Source: Amycolatopsis sp. CA-126428 (GTDB lineage: Bacteria; Actinomycetota; Actinomycetes; Mycobacteriales; Pseudonocardiaceae). Taken from it: a stretch of DNA of 64,000 nt. This document shows, piece by piece, positions 55,126 through 62,447 of this stretch. Both the position numbers and the translations under genes were made by a program. The DNA lies in assembly GCF_002904335.1 (NCBI RefSeq), contig NZ_PPHF01000129.1, positions 124,001 to 188,000 of the forward strand. The letters run 5' to 3'. Position 1 is the first letter of the stretch, and every line of letters begins with the position of its first letter. The notes beneath the pieces were generated by a model. It ran no database searches, was not told where the DNA came from, and worked only from the letters and a program-made list of their open reading frames with translations.

Positions 55126-55352
55126 GACGCCGCCTTGCGCTCGGCCACCAGCCGCGCGACGTCCCCGACCGTCACCGTGTCCAGCAGCTCCCAGTCGTGG
55201 ACCACGATGCCGAGCCGCGCGTCGAGCAGCTCGGCCAGCTCCACCACCGCGAGGGAGTCCAGGCCGACCTCCTCGCGGGTCGCGGCCGGGCGGATGTCGT
55301 CGGCCCGGACTCGCATGGAGCGGACCAGGATGTCCTTGACCACCTCGTACAC
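55122..55352 (-). CDS. Free-standing acyl carrier protein
   Basis: 76 residues. The phosphopantetheine serine lies in EVGLDSLAVVEL, about residue 33, with the usual four-helix pattern around it. The start is a GTG behind a purine-rich GAGAGGGGG, 14 bases after the aldolase stop. It is too short for a PCP fused to anything. Its place next to the aldolase, aminotransferase and LnmK-like genes suggests that it carries a small acyl group such as propionyl for building-block synthesis, as LnmL does for LnmK. Alternatively it could carry the amino acid. No dedicated ketosynthase or ligase is in the operon. Confidence 0.88.
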   Translation of the reverse strand: MYEVVKDILVRSMRVRADDIRPAATREEVGLDSLAVVELAELLDARLGIVVHDWELLDTVTVGDVARLVAERKAAS

Positions 55353-55366
55353 GTCCCCACCCCCTC

Positions 55367-56374
55367 TCAACTGGTCGTGCGCCGGCCCGCCAGGGCCAGC
55401 GCCACGTCGACGATGAGGTCCTCCTGACCGGCGACCGCTTGCCGGCGGCCCAGTTCGAAGAAGACGTCGCGGGGGTCGACGCCCTCGCGCCGCGCGACGT
55501 CGAGGACCCGGCCCTTGAAGCCGGAGAACACCCCGGCCAGCCCGCTGACCACGCCGACCGAGTCGATCGTGGGCGGTGCGGGCATGAGCACCCGGCCGGC
55601 GACATCCGCCGCGTCCAGCAGGCCGTACAGGTCGATGCCGGTCGGGTGGCCGAGCCGCTCCAGCACCGGGACCAGGACTTCGAGCTGCGCGTTGCCGGCC
55701 CCCGCACCGAAACCGCGGGCACAGGCGTCGATGATGGCCGCCCCGGCCCGCACCGCGGCGACCGAGTTGGCGATCGCCATGCCCAGGTTGTTGTGGCCGT
55801 GGAACAGGACCGGCACCCCGGTCGCCTCGCGGATGGCGGTGATCCGCTCGGTCACGTCCTCCGGCAGGTAGTGCCCGGCCGAGTCCATGATCCCGACCGC
55901 CAGCGCGCCGGAGGAGACCAGCTTCGCCGCCTCGCCCGCCAGCCGGGCCGGGGTCGCCATGTGGCTCATCATCAGCACGCCCTGCGCTTCGACACCCTGC
56001 TCGCGCAGCCAGCCCAGGTGCCGCTCCGCGAGGTCGGCCTCGGTGCAGTGGGTGCCGATCCGCACGATGTCCGCGCCCCGGGTCACCGCCATCCGCAGGT
56101 CCGCGGTCGTGCCCCAGCCCGGCAGCATGAAGGCGGCCATCCGGCTGTTCGGCAGCGCCGCCCGGACGGTCTCCAGCATCTCCTCGTCGGAGAGCTTCGC
56201 CCGGCCCGCCTGCAGCGAGGAGGCCCCGAGGCCGTTGCCGTGCCCGACTTCCACGACGGGGACGCCGGCGGCGTCGGCCGCTCGCGCGTACGCCCGCAGC
56301 TGCTCCGCGTCGAGCTGGTGGCCGACCGCGTGGTGGCCGTCGCGCAGCGTCGGGTCGTGGATGACGACGGTCAT
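55367..56374 (-). CDS. 4-hydroxy-2-oxovalerate aldolase-like enzyme (DmpG/HsaF family)
   Basis: 335 residues, close to the usual 340. The metal and base residues are visible: Arg11-Asp12 and His15 in DPTLRDGHHAVGHQ, and His192/His194 in FHGHNNLG. Family members reversibly join pyruvate with an aldehyde (acetaldehyde or propanal) to give a 4-hydroxy-2-oxo acid, and form a channel complex with the acylating dehydrogenase encoded next door. The ATG overlaps the dehydrogenase stop (ATGA). No aromatic ring-cleavage genes are nearby, and the operon continues into an NRPS. A synthetic role is therefore likely: pyruvate plus an aldehyde to an amino acid precursor, as for NikB in nikkomycin. Confidence 0.92.
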   Translation of the reverse strand: MTVVIHDPTLRDGHHAVGHQLDAEQLRAYARAADAAGVPVVEVGHGNGLGASSLQAGRAKLSDEEMLETVRAALPNSRMAAFMLPGWGTTADLRMAVTRGADIVRIGTHCTEADLAERHLGWLREQGVEAQGVLMMSHMATPARLAGEAAKLVSSGALAVGIMDSAGHYLPEDVTERITAIREATGVPVLFHGHNNLGMAIANSVAAVRAGAAIIDACARGFGAGAGNAQLEVLVPVLERLGHPTGIDLYGLLDAADVAGRVLMPAPPTIDSVGVVSGLAGVFSGFKGRVLDVARREGVDPRDVFFELGRRQAVAGQEDLIVDVALALAGRRTTS

Positions 56375-57231
56375 GCCTGCCCCGCATAGAGTTCGGCCAC
56401 GCGCACGGCGGCGGAGTTGATGATCTCGAGGTTCCCGGCGTACGCCGGGATGCGGCCGCCGGTCGCGCTCACTTCGACGGCGACGAACGCGCGGCCGGCG
56501 CCGGCCACGCACGCGGCCACGCGGTAGCCGGGCACGTAGGTCCGCATCCGCTGCTCGGTGGCGAGGACGGCTTCGGAAACGCACGCCTCGTCCAGGTCCG
56601 CGCCGAGCAGCGTCACCGCCACCCGGAACGTCGCGGGCGGGCGGGCCGGGCTGATGTTGAGCAGCGCCTTGACCTGCTTCACCCCGGTGAACCGGGTGAC
56701 CGCCTCCTGCGTAGTGGCGACGTACTCGTCCAGGTTCAGCCGGGTCGCGCGGCCCACCCCGGGGCCGGCCGCCGTGGTCACGACCTCGATGTACTCGGCG
56801 TCGTCCGCCCGGGTGATCGCGTGCAGCAGCGGCAGCACGGCCTGGCCGCCGCAGCTGATCATGCTCAGGTCCGGGTGCGCCAGCGCGTCGGCGTCGTTCA
56901 CCCCCGGCACCACCATGTGCCCGGCGTTGCTCGGCGTCAGGTCGACCAGCAGCGTGCCCGTGCCCCGCAGCAGCTCGGCGTGCTCCGCGTGCGCGGTGGC
57001 GTCCGTCGCGTCGAACACGATCCGCGGCGGACGGCCGCGCTCCAGCAGCGCCCGGATCCCGCCGCCGGTCGTGGCGATGCCCGAGTCCGCCACCTTGCGC
57101 AGCCCGGCCGCGCCGGGGTCGCGGGCCACGACCAGCGCGCAGTCGAGCAGCGGCGAGCGGTGCACCAGGTCGGCCAGGCCCGCACCGATCAGGCCGGCGC
57201 CGAGCACCGCCGCGGGCATCGGAGCGGTCAC
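56371..57231 (-). CDS. Acylating acetaldehyde/propanal dehydrogenase (DmpF/HsaG family)
   Basis: 286 residues, slightly short of the usual 300. The Rossmann motif GAGLIG is at about 11-16, and the catalytic cysteine is Cys127 in MISCGGQAVLPL. The C-terminal region AYAGNLEIINSAAVRVAELY matches the family's subunit-contact end. The enzyme interconverts acyl-CoA and aldehyde with NAD(H). In a biosynthetic direction it would reduce an acyl thioester to the aldehyde that its aldolase partner uses, as proposed for NikA. It starts with GTG overlapping the hydratase stop (GTGA); an ATG four codons in is possible. Whether it accepts ACP-bound propionate from the LnmK-like step is untested. Confidence 0.92.
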   Translation of the reverse strand: MTAPMPAAVLGAGLIGAGLADLVHRSPLLDCALVVARDPGAAGLRKVADSGIATTGGGIRALLERGRPPRIVFDATDATAHAEHAELLRGTGTLLVDLTPSNAGHMVVPGVNDADALAHPDLSMISCGGQAVLPLLHAITRADDAEYIEVVTTAAGPGVGRATRLNLDEYVATTQEAVTRFTGVKQVKALLNISPARPPATFRVAVTLLGADLDEACVSEAVLATEQRMRTYVPGYRVAACVAGAGRAFVAVEVSATGGRIPAYAGNLEIINSAAVRVAELYAGQA

Positions 57232-58031
57232 GGCTTCCCCGCCCCGGCCGCGACGTCCAGGCGAACCGTGCCGAGCCGGTCGAACTCCGCGACGAAGCGG
57301 TCGCCGGGCGCGAGCGGCACGGCCGCGTGCAGCGCCCCCGTCATGACCAGCTGGCCGGCGTCCAGGGTGACGCCGTGCTCTCCGAGGGTGTTCGCCAGCC
57401 AGGCGACGACGGCCACGGGATCACCCAGCGCCGCCGCACCCGCGCCCGTCGCGACCAGCTCGCCGTTGCGGGAGAACGCCATGCCCAGCAGCCGGTAGTC
57501 GTCGTCCGGCCCGGAGGGCACCGGGTCCGCCAGCACGACCGCACCGTTGGAGGCCAGGTCCGCGACGGTGTCGGCGAGCCGGATCCGCCAGTCCGCGATG
57601 CGCGAGTCGACGATCTCCAGACCGGCGATGACCTCGCCGAGCGCCGCGCGGACCTGCTCGGCCGTGACCCCGGGGCCGCGCAGCGGGGCGGCCAGCCGGA
57701 ACACGATCTCCGCCTCGACCCGGGGCGCGATGAAGTCGCCCAGGTCGACCCGCGCGCCGTCGGGGTGGATCGTCGACGCCAGCACCGGTCCGTAGTCCGG
57801 TGTGCCGACCCCGAGCACGGCCTGCATCGGCTTCGAGGTCAGGCCGGCCTTGTAGCCCACCGTCCGGTCGCCGTCGGCGAGCAGCAGGGCGAGCAGTTCC
57901 TGCTGGATCTCGTAGCCGTCCCGCAGGCCCAGTTCCGGGTCCTCGTCGGTGAAGGGCGCGATGGCGGTGCGGGTCGCCCTGGCGGTGTAAAGCGCCTTCG
58001 CCCGGGTTCGCGCGACGGTCTCCGCGGTCAT
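57228..58031 (-). CDS. 2-keto-4-pentenoate hydratase-like enzyme (MhpD/DmpE/HsaE family)
   Basis: 267 residues, the family length. Conserved blocks are VGYKAGLTSKPMQ (active-site lysine), the metal-binding acids in RVEAEIVFRLAAPL, and IVDSRIADWRIRLADT. The C-terminal FAH-like fold ends with VPLAPGDRFVAEFDRLG. Family members add water to 2-hydroxy-2,4-dienoates to give 4-hydroxy-2-oxo acids; some decarboxylate. Here it is locked between a methyltransferase and the dehydrogenase/aldolase pair by 4-base overlaps. Run in reverse it could dehydrate the aldol product to a 2-oxo-4-enoate (inference). The start at 58031 overlaps the upstream stop as ATGA. Confidence 0.9.
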   Translation of the reverse strand: MTAETVARTRAKALYTARATRTAIAPFTDEDPELGLRDGYEIQQELLALLLADGDRTVGYKAGLTSKPMQAVLGVGTPDYGPVLASTIHPDGARVDLGDFIAPRVEAEIVFRLAAPLRGPGVTAEQVRAALGEVIAGLEIVDSRIADWRIRLADTVADLASNGAVVLADPVPSGPDDDYRLLGMAFSRNGELVATGAGAAALGDPVAVVAWLANTLGEHGVTLDAGQLVMTGALHAAVPLAPGDRFVAEFDRLGTVRLDVAAGAGKP

Positions 58032-59008
58032 CGGGACGCGACCATCATGCGGCTGCCCGGCATGCCCAGCGGTGTCGAGGTCACTTTCGCGAAACCCGCC
58101 CGGCGGAACAGAGCGCGCCATTGCTCCCCCGACGGCAGCTCGACGTTCATCGAGCTCGCGTGCAGGTAGGTGAAGAGAGCGCTGAACGCCCGCTCCGCGC
58201 CGCTGGCGTAGGGCACCGCGTCGGTGACGATCACGGTGCCGCCGGGGGCGAGGGACTCCCGGCAGGCCCGCAGCACCCCCTCGGCCACCTCCGGCCGGGC
58301 CAAGGTGTCGTGGAGGACGAACCCGGCGTGCACGACGTCGGCGTCCCGCACCGGCGAGGCGTCCTCGACGAGCGACTCGATCGGCCGGTGCACGACGTCG
58401 AGCCGGTCACCCACCCCGGCTCGCCCGGCCGCCGCGGTGGCCTCCGCGCAGGCGCCGGCGCTCAGGTCCAGCGCGACACCGGTGCTGTTCGGCAGTTCGG
58501 TCAGCAACCGCACCAGCAGCGCGCCCGCGCCGGCACCCAGGTCGACGATCCGCTGCGGCTTGCGGCTGAGGATCTCCTCCACCACCCCGGGGTAGAAGCC
58601 GTACGTCCCGATCCAGCGCGACGACACCGCCACCTTGCGCCCGTCGCGGCTGTGGCCGGCCGCGGTCGCGGGGTCGCGCAGGATCTCCGCGGCGTGGTCC
58701 AGGTAGGGCCGGTTGGCCGTCAGCGACCACGAGACGTAGCCGGCCCGGTAGCGGCGGCCCGCCATGTCCGCGCCCGGCACGAACTCCCGGGGGTGCGAGC
58801 CCGGCTCCAGCAGCCCCGCGGCCAGCAGCGCGCCGGTGAAGGCCACGGCTCCCCGGCCGTCCACCCGGCCGTGCTCGGTCACTTCGTCCAAAGTGAACGG
58901 ACGGCCGCCGTCCAGCAGCCCGGAGAGACCGAGCGCCTCCGCCATCTCGAAAAACGCCGCGTACGCAGCCAAGTCGGCCGCTGATTCCCGGTCGTCGATC
59001 AGGTTCAT
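58028..59008 (-). CDS. Class I SAM-dependent methyltransferase, first gene of the peptide operon
   Basis: 326 residues. An N-terminal helical/winged-helix part (about 1-120) precedes the SAM domain, with motif I RIVDLGAGAGALLVRLL at about 152-168, the acidic end of the second strand in VALDLSAGACAEA and motif II-like DADVVHAGFVLHD. This layout is common in small-molecule O- and C-methyltransferases. The ATG follows GGGAGTAGGG and the stop overlaps the hydratase start (ATGA). Given its neighbours, C3 methylation of a 2-oxo-enoate before transamination is attractive, as proposed for the cyclomarin alkenyl amino acid, but an O-methyl role on the peptide cannot be excluded. Confidence 0.87.
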   Translation of the reverse strand: MNLIDDRESAADLAAYAAFFEMAEALGLSGLLDGGRPFTLDEVTEHGRVDGRGAVAFTGALLAAGLLEPGSHPREFVPGADMAGRRYRAGYVSWSLTANRPYLDHAAEILRDPATAAGHSRDGRKVAVSSRWIGTYGFYPGVVEEILSRKPQRIVDLGAGAGALLVRLLTELPNSTGVALDLSAGACAEATAAAGRAGVGDRLDVVHRPIESLVEDASPVRDADVVHAGFVLHDTLARPEVAEGVLRACRESLAPGGTVIVTDAVPYASGAERAFSALFTYLHASSMNVELPSGEQWRALFRRAGFAKVTSTPLGMPGSRMMVASR

Positions 59009-59329
59009 GCCCTACTCCCGCGTCCACGCGTCTTCCGGTCTTCGCCATCATGGGTGGCCGCAATCCCCGCGCACGACCGTAATTCCCGCCGTTACGGCGC
59101 CGCAGGCGGATTCGGTGCGCGCCCGGCCTCGGAACGTCCCGGCACCACCGTGGTGATCTGCGCTTTTCGCGGCTGCCTTAAAAAGGTGGCTCCGGCGGCC
59201 GATGTCGGTGAGGCTGGGCCGACCGCCCGGCGATGTCCGGTCGCGGGCCCCCGGTGTGTCGGCAGGATCGTCTGCTCCTCGCCGATTGAAGGAGCACACC
59301 GGGCGGAACTGATTCCGATGGAGGTAGTC
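59009..59329. promoter_or_regulatory. Divergent promoter region of the peptide cluster
   Basis: This 321-bp gap separates the minus-strand peptide operon from the plus-strand halogenase operon, so it must contain both promoters. A near-perfect dyad CACCACCGTGGTG (59143-59155) lies near the middle and could be an operator. A short A-run sits at 59180-59185. I see no convincing -35/-10 pair for either direction. Confidence 0.5.
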
Positions 59330-60877
59330 GTGCCCAGACAGGTGGTAATCGTCGGAGGCGGAACATCCGGGTGGATGACGGCCTCGTACCTCAAGGCGGC
59401 GTTCGGGGACCGGATTTCCGTGACCGTCGTCGAATCCGCCCGGATCTCCACCATCGGTGTCGGTGAGGCCACGTTCAGCACGATCCGGCACTTCTTCGAC
59501 TACCTCGGGCTCGACGAGCGGGAATGGATGCCCGAGTGCAACGCCAGTTACAAGCTCGGCATCAGGTTCGAGAACTGGCGCGCGCCGGGGCACGCCTTCT
59601 ACCACCCGTTCGAACGGGTGCGGGTGGTCGACGGGTTCGGCCTGACCGACTGGTGGCTGCAGCTGCGCCCCGGCGACCGGTTCGACCAGGACAGCTTCCT
59701 GATGGCCGCGCTGTGCGACGCCGAGCGGTCTCCGCGGTACCTGGACGGCACGTTGTTCGAGCAGGACTTCGTGGAGCGGGACGGGCAACGCGGGTATCGC
59801 ACCACGCTGACCGAGCAGCACACCCAGTTCCCCTACGCCTACCACTTCGACGCCGCGCTGCTGGCCCGGTACCTCACCGGGTACGCCACCCGGCGGGGTG
59901 TGCGGCACGTCCTCGACGACGTGGTGGACGTGGCACTGGACGAGCGCGGGTGGATCGACCACGTGGTGACCCGGGGCTCCGGTGCCCTCCACGGCGACCT
60001 GTTCATCGACTGCAGCGGCTTCACCGGCCTGCTGCTCAACCGGGCACTCGGCACGCCGTTCCAGTCCTATCAGGACACTCTGCCCAACGACAGCGCGGTG
60101 GCGCTGCGCGTGCCCGTGGACGTGGCACGCCGGGGCATGCGCCCCTGCACGACCGCCACCGCGATGGACACCGGCTGGATCTGGACGATCCCGCTGTACG
60201 AGCGCATCGGCACCGGGTACGTCTACGCGTCCGACTACTGCTCCCCCGACGAAGCCGAGCGCACCCTGCGCGAGTTCGTCGGGCCGGCGGCCGACGATCT
60301 GGAGGCCAACCACCTGCGGATGCGGGTCGGCCGCAGCCGGGAGTCCTGGGTGCGCAACTGTGTCGCGATCGGACTGTCCAGTGGCTTCGTGGAGCCCCTG
60401 GAATCGACCGGGATCTTCTTCATCCAGCACGGTGTCGAGCAACTGGTCAAGCACTTCCCCGGCGACGACTGGGACCCGCGGCTGCGCGACTCCTACAACC
60501 GGCGGATCGCCGGCTGCATGGACGGGGTCCGCGAATTCCTCTGCCTGCACTACCGCGGCGCGGCCCGGAGCGACAACGCCTACTGGCGGGACACCAAGAC
60601 CAGGCCGATCCCGGATTCCCTCGCCGGGCGGCTGGAGCAGTGGACGACCAAGCTGCCCGACAGCGAAACGATCTGGCCGCAGTACCACGGTTTCGAGCCC
60701 TACTCCTACGTCTGCATGCTGCTGGGTCTCGGCGGGCTGCCGGTGCGCCCGCCCGCCGCGCTCGGGCTGTTCGACGAAACGGGGGCGATCAAGGAGTTCG
60801 AGCTGGTCCGCGCCCAGGTGAAGGACCTGGTCGAGCGGCTGCCCAGCCAGCGCGACTACCTCGCGTCGATGCGGTGA
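59330..60877 (+). CDS. Tryptophan-type FAD-dependent halogenase
   Basis: 515 residues. FAD motif IVGGGTSGWMTAS is at the N-terminus and TGWIWTIPL carries the family WxWxIP. The catalytic Lys75 in ECNASYKLGIRF aligns with RebH Lys79, and the second catalytic acid is present in FVEPLESTGIFF, aligning with RebH Glu346. Such enzymes use FADH2, O2 and chloride or bromide to halogenate tryptophan or related indoles. I chose the GTG at 59330 because GGAGG lies 5 bases upstream; an ATG at 59318 would have no close ribosome site. It overlaps the flavin reductase gene as GTGA. Ring position and whether it acts on free Trp or a bound residue cannot be read here. Confidence 0.94.
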   Translation: MPRQVVIVGGGTSGWMTASYLKAAFGDRISVTVVESARISTIGVGEATFSTIRHFFDYLGLDEREWMPECNASYKLGIRFENWRAPGHAFYHPFERVRVVDGFGLTDWWLQLRPGDRFDQDSFLMAALCDAERSPRYLDGTLFEQDFVERDGQRGYRTTLTEQHTQFPYAYHFDAALLARYLTGYATRRGVRHVLDDVVDVALDERGWIDHVVTRGSGALHGDLFIDCSGFTGLLLNRALGTPFQSYQDTLPNDSAVALRVPVDVARRGMRPCTTATAMDTGWIWTIPLYERIGTGYVYASDYCSPDEAERTLREFVGPAADDLEANHLRMRVGRSRESWVRNCVAIGLSSGFVEPLESTGIFFIQHGVEQLVKHFPGDDWDPRLRDSYNRRIAGCMDGVREFLCLHYRGAARSDNAYWRDTKTRPIPDSLAGRLEQWTTKLPDSETIWPQYHGFEPYSYVCMLLGLGGLPVRPPAALGLFDETGAIKEFELVRAQVKDLVERLPSQRDYLASMR

Positions 60878-62430
60878 CCGCCGTGGAGCCGGACGTCGAC
60901 CGGGACACCTTCCGCACGCTGATGGCGGGCTTCCCCGCCGGGGTCGCCGTGGTCACCGTCCCGGACGGCGACGGGCGGCCGCGGGGCATGACGTGCTCGT
61001 CGCTGTGCAGCGTGTCGCTCGAACCACCGACCCTGCTGGTCTGCCTGCGCCTGGGCAGCCCGACGCTGGCCGCGGTCCGCGAGCGGGGCCGGTTCGCGGT
61101 CAACCTGCTGCACCACCGGGCGCGCGCCACCGCGGAGCTGTTCGCCTCCGGCGCCGCCGACCGGTTCGACCGGGTGCCGTGGCGGGCCGGAGACGGCCGG
61201 GCCGGGCCGCACCTGAGCGGCGACGCGCACTCCGTCGCCGACTGCGTGGTCACCGGCACCGAACGGATCGGCGACCACGAGGTGGTGTTCGGCCGGGTAC
61301 GGCGGATCGACCGGTTCGCCGGCCCGGCGCCCCTGCTCTACGGACTGCGCGGATACGCCGGCTGGCCGGATCGATCCGCTACCGGAGAGGCGCCCGGCAC
61401 GGGCCGGGCGCCGGAAAGGTCTGTCATGACAACCGAAATCCCGGCGCCCGGCTCTCGGCGGGCGGCCGCCGCCATCTTCAACGCGGCGGTCGCCGCGCCG
61501 GCCATCGCGACCGCCTGGGAGCTGGGTGCGCTCGACGAGCTCAAGGAGTTCGGCCGGCTCGAGATCCCGGCCTTCGCGGCGCGGCACGACCTGCACCCGG
61601 GCTCCACCCGCGGCATGTTCGTGGCGCTCGCCGGCGTCGAGGTGGTCCGGCGGGACGGCGACACCGTCGTCGCCGGCCCGGTTTTCGACGAGGTCTACCA
61701 GGCCAAGCCGTTGTTCCACTGGCTGGCGGTGGGCTCGGCGCCGCTGTTCGCCCGGATGCCCTTCGTGCTGCGCAACGCCAACCGGGTCGGGGACTACTAC
61801 ACGCGGGACGCCCGGGCGATCAGCTTCGCGTCCCGGCAGGCCAACACCACGTTCTTCGATCCGGTGTTCTGGTCGGTGGTCGAGGGGCTGGGCTTCCCGG
61901 TCACGTCGGTGGCCGACCTGGGATCGGGCAGTGGCGAGCGGCTGCTCCAGCTGGCCAAGCGCTACCCGGCGGCCAGGGGGATCGGCGTCGAAATCGCCGC
62001 CGCCGCGCTGGAGCTGTCGACCGGCGAGGCCGCGCAGGCCGGCCTGGCCGATCGGGTCCGGTTCGTCGAGGCCGATGCGCGGCACCTGACGCCGCGCCCG
62101 GAGTTCGCCGACGTCGAGCTGCTCACCTGTTTCATGATGGGCCACGACTTCTGGCCGCGGGAGCAGTGCGTCGCCGCCCTGCGCCGGCTGCGCGAGGCGT
62201 TTCCCGCCGCCCGCAAACTGGTGCTCGGGGACAACGTGCGCACCGTCGGCGTGCCCGACGACGACATCCCGGTGTTCACGCTGGCGTTCGAACTCGGCCA
62301 CGCCATGATGGGCGCCTTCCTGCCGACCGAGCAGGAGTGGCTGGACGCCTTCGACGAGGGCGGCTGGCAGTGCTCCGCCGTCCACCACGTCGAAGGACTG
62401 GCGGGCGCGGTCGTGTTCGAGCTGTCGTGA
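60874..62430 (+). CDS. Flavin reductase reading in frame into a C-methyltransferase (possible fusion)
   Basis: The first 165 or so residues are an FMN/FAD reductase of the HpaC/flavin_reduct family: FPAGVAVVTVPDGDG, GMTCSSLCSVSLEPPTLLV and FAVNLLHHRARATAELFA. It would supply FADH2 to the halogenase, whose stop it overlaps (GTGA). The family domain ends near YGLRGYAGWPD, but no stop codon follows. The frame continues through a short linker into the methyltransferase that has its own ATG and ribosome site at 61426. So the reductase is made either as a 518-residue fusion or as a product whose stop codon is missing in this sequence. A GC hairpin sits at the junction. Confidence 0.85.
   Translation: MTAVEPDVDRDTFRTLMAGFPAGVAVVTVPDGDGRPRGMTCSSLCSVSLEPPTLLVCLRLGSPTLAAVRERGRFAVNLLHHRARATAELFASGAADRFDRVPWRAGDGRAGPHLSGDAHSVADCVVTGTERIGDHEVVFGRVRRIDRFAGPAPLLYGLRGYAGWPDRSATGEAPGTGRAPERSVMTTEIPAPGSRRAAAAIFNAAVAAPAIATAWELGALDELKEFGRLEIPAFAARHDLHPGSTRGMFVALAGVEVVRRDGDTVVAGPVFDEVYQAKPLFHWLAVGSAPLFARMPFVLRNANRVGDYYTRDARAISFASRQANTTFFDPVFWSVVEGLGFPVTSVADLGSGSGERLLQLAKRYPAARGIGVEIAAAALELSTGEAAQAGLADRVRFVEADARHLTPRPEFADVELLTCFMMGHDFWPREQCVAALRRLREAFPAARKLVLGDNVRTVGVPDDDIPVFTLAFELGHAMMGAFLPTEQEWLDAFDEGGWQCSAVHHVEGLAGAVVFELS
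61389..61412 (+). repeat. Perfect 10-bp hairpin at the reductase/methyltransferase junction
   Basis: GGCGCCCGGC (61389-61398), loop ACGG, then GCCGGGCGCC (61403-61412). It lies in the linker-coding stretch and ends just before GGAAAGG, the ribosome site for the ATG at 61426. It could slow ribosomes or mask the internal start. There is no T-run. Confidence 0.7.
61426..62430 (+). CDS. MppJ-type 2-oxo acid beta-C-methyltransferase
   Basis: 334 residues from the internal ATG, which follows GGAAAGG. Motif I VADLGSGSGERLLQLA is at about 162-177. Two histidines, His240 in MMGHDFWPRE and His292 in ELGHAMMGAFLP, are 52 residues apart, the same spacing I recall for the ferric-iron ligands His243 and His295 of MppJ. 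MppJ methylates the beta carbon of phenylpyruvate in mannopeptimycin synthesis; relatives act on indolepyruvate. Next to a tryptophan-type halogenase and an aminotransferase, an indolepyruvate or halo-indolepyruvate substrate is likely (inference). The stop is 17 bases before the aminotransferase ATG. It may also be translated as the C-terminal part of the reductase fusion. Confidence 0.8.
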   Translation: MTTEIPAPGSRRAAAAIFNAAVAAPAIATAWELGALDELKEFGRLEIPAFAARHDLHPGSTRGMFVALAGVEVVRRDGDTVVAGPVFDEVYQAKPLFHWLAVGSAPLFARMPFVLRNANRVGDYYTRDARAISFASRQANTTFFDPVFWSVVEGLGFPVTSVADLGSGSGERLLQLAKRYPAARGIGVEIAAAALELSTGEAAQAGLADRVRFVEADARHLTPRPEFADVELLTCFMMGHDFWPREQCVAALRRLREAFPAARKLVLGDNVRTVGVPDDDIPVFTLAFELGHAMMGAFLPTEQEWLDAFDEGGWQCSAVHHVEGLAGAVVFELS

Positions 62431-62447
62431 AGGACGAGGAGGGGGTC

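Noticed and set aside
53099..59008. An aromatic meta-cleavage catabolic operon
   Set aside because: There is no ring-cleavage dioxygenase or hydrolase, and the genes are translationally coupled to an ACP, an aminotransferase and an NRPS.
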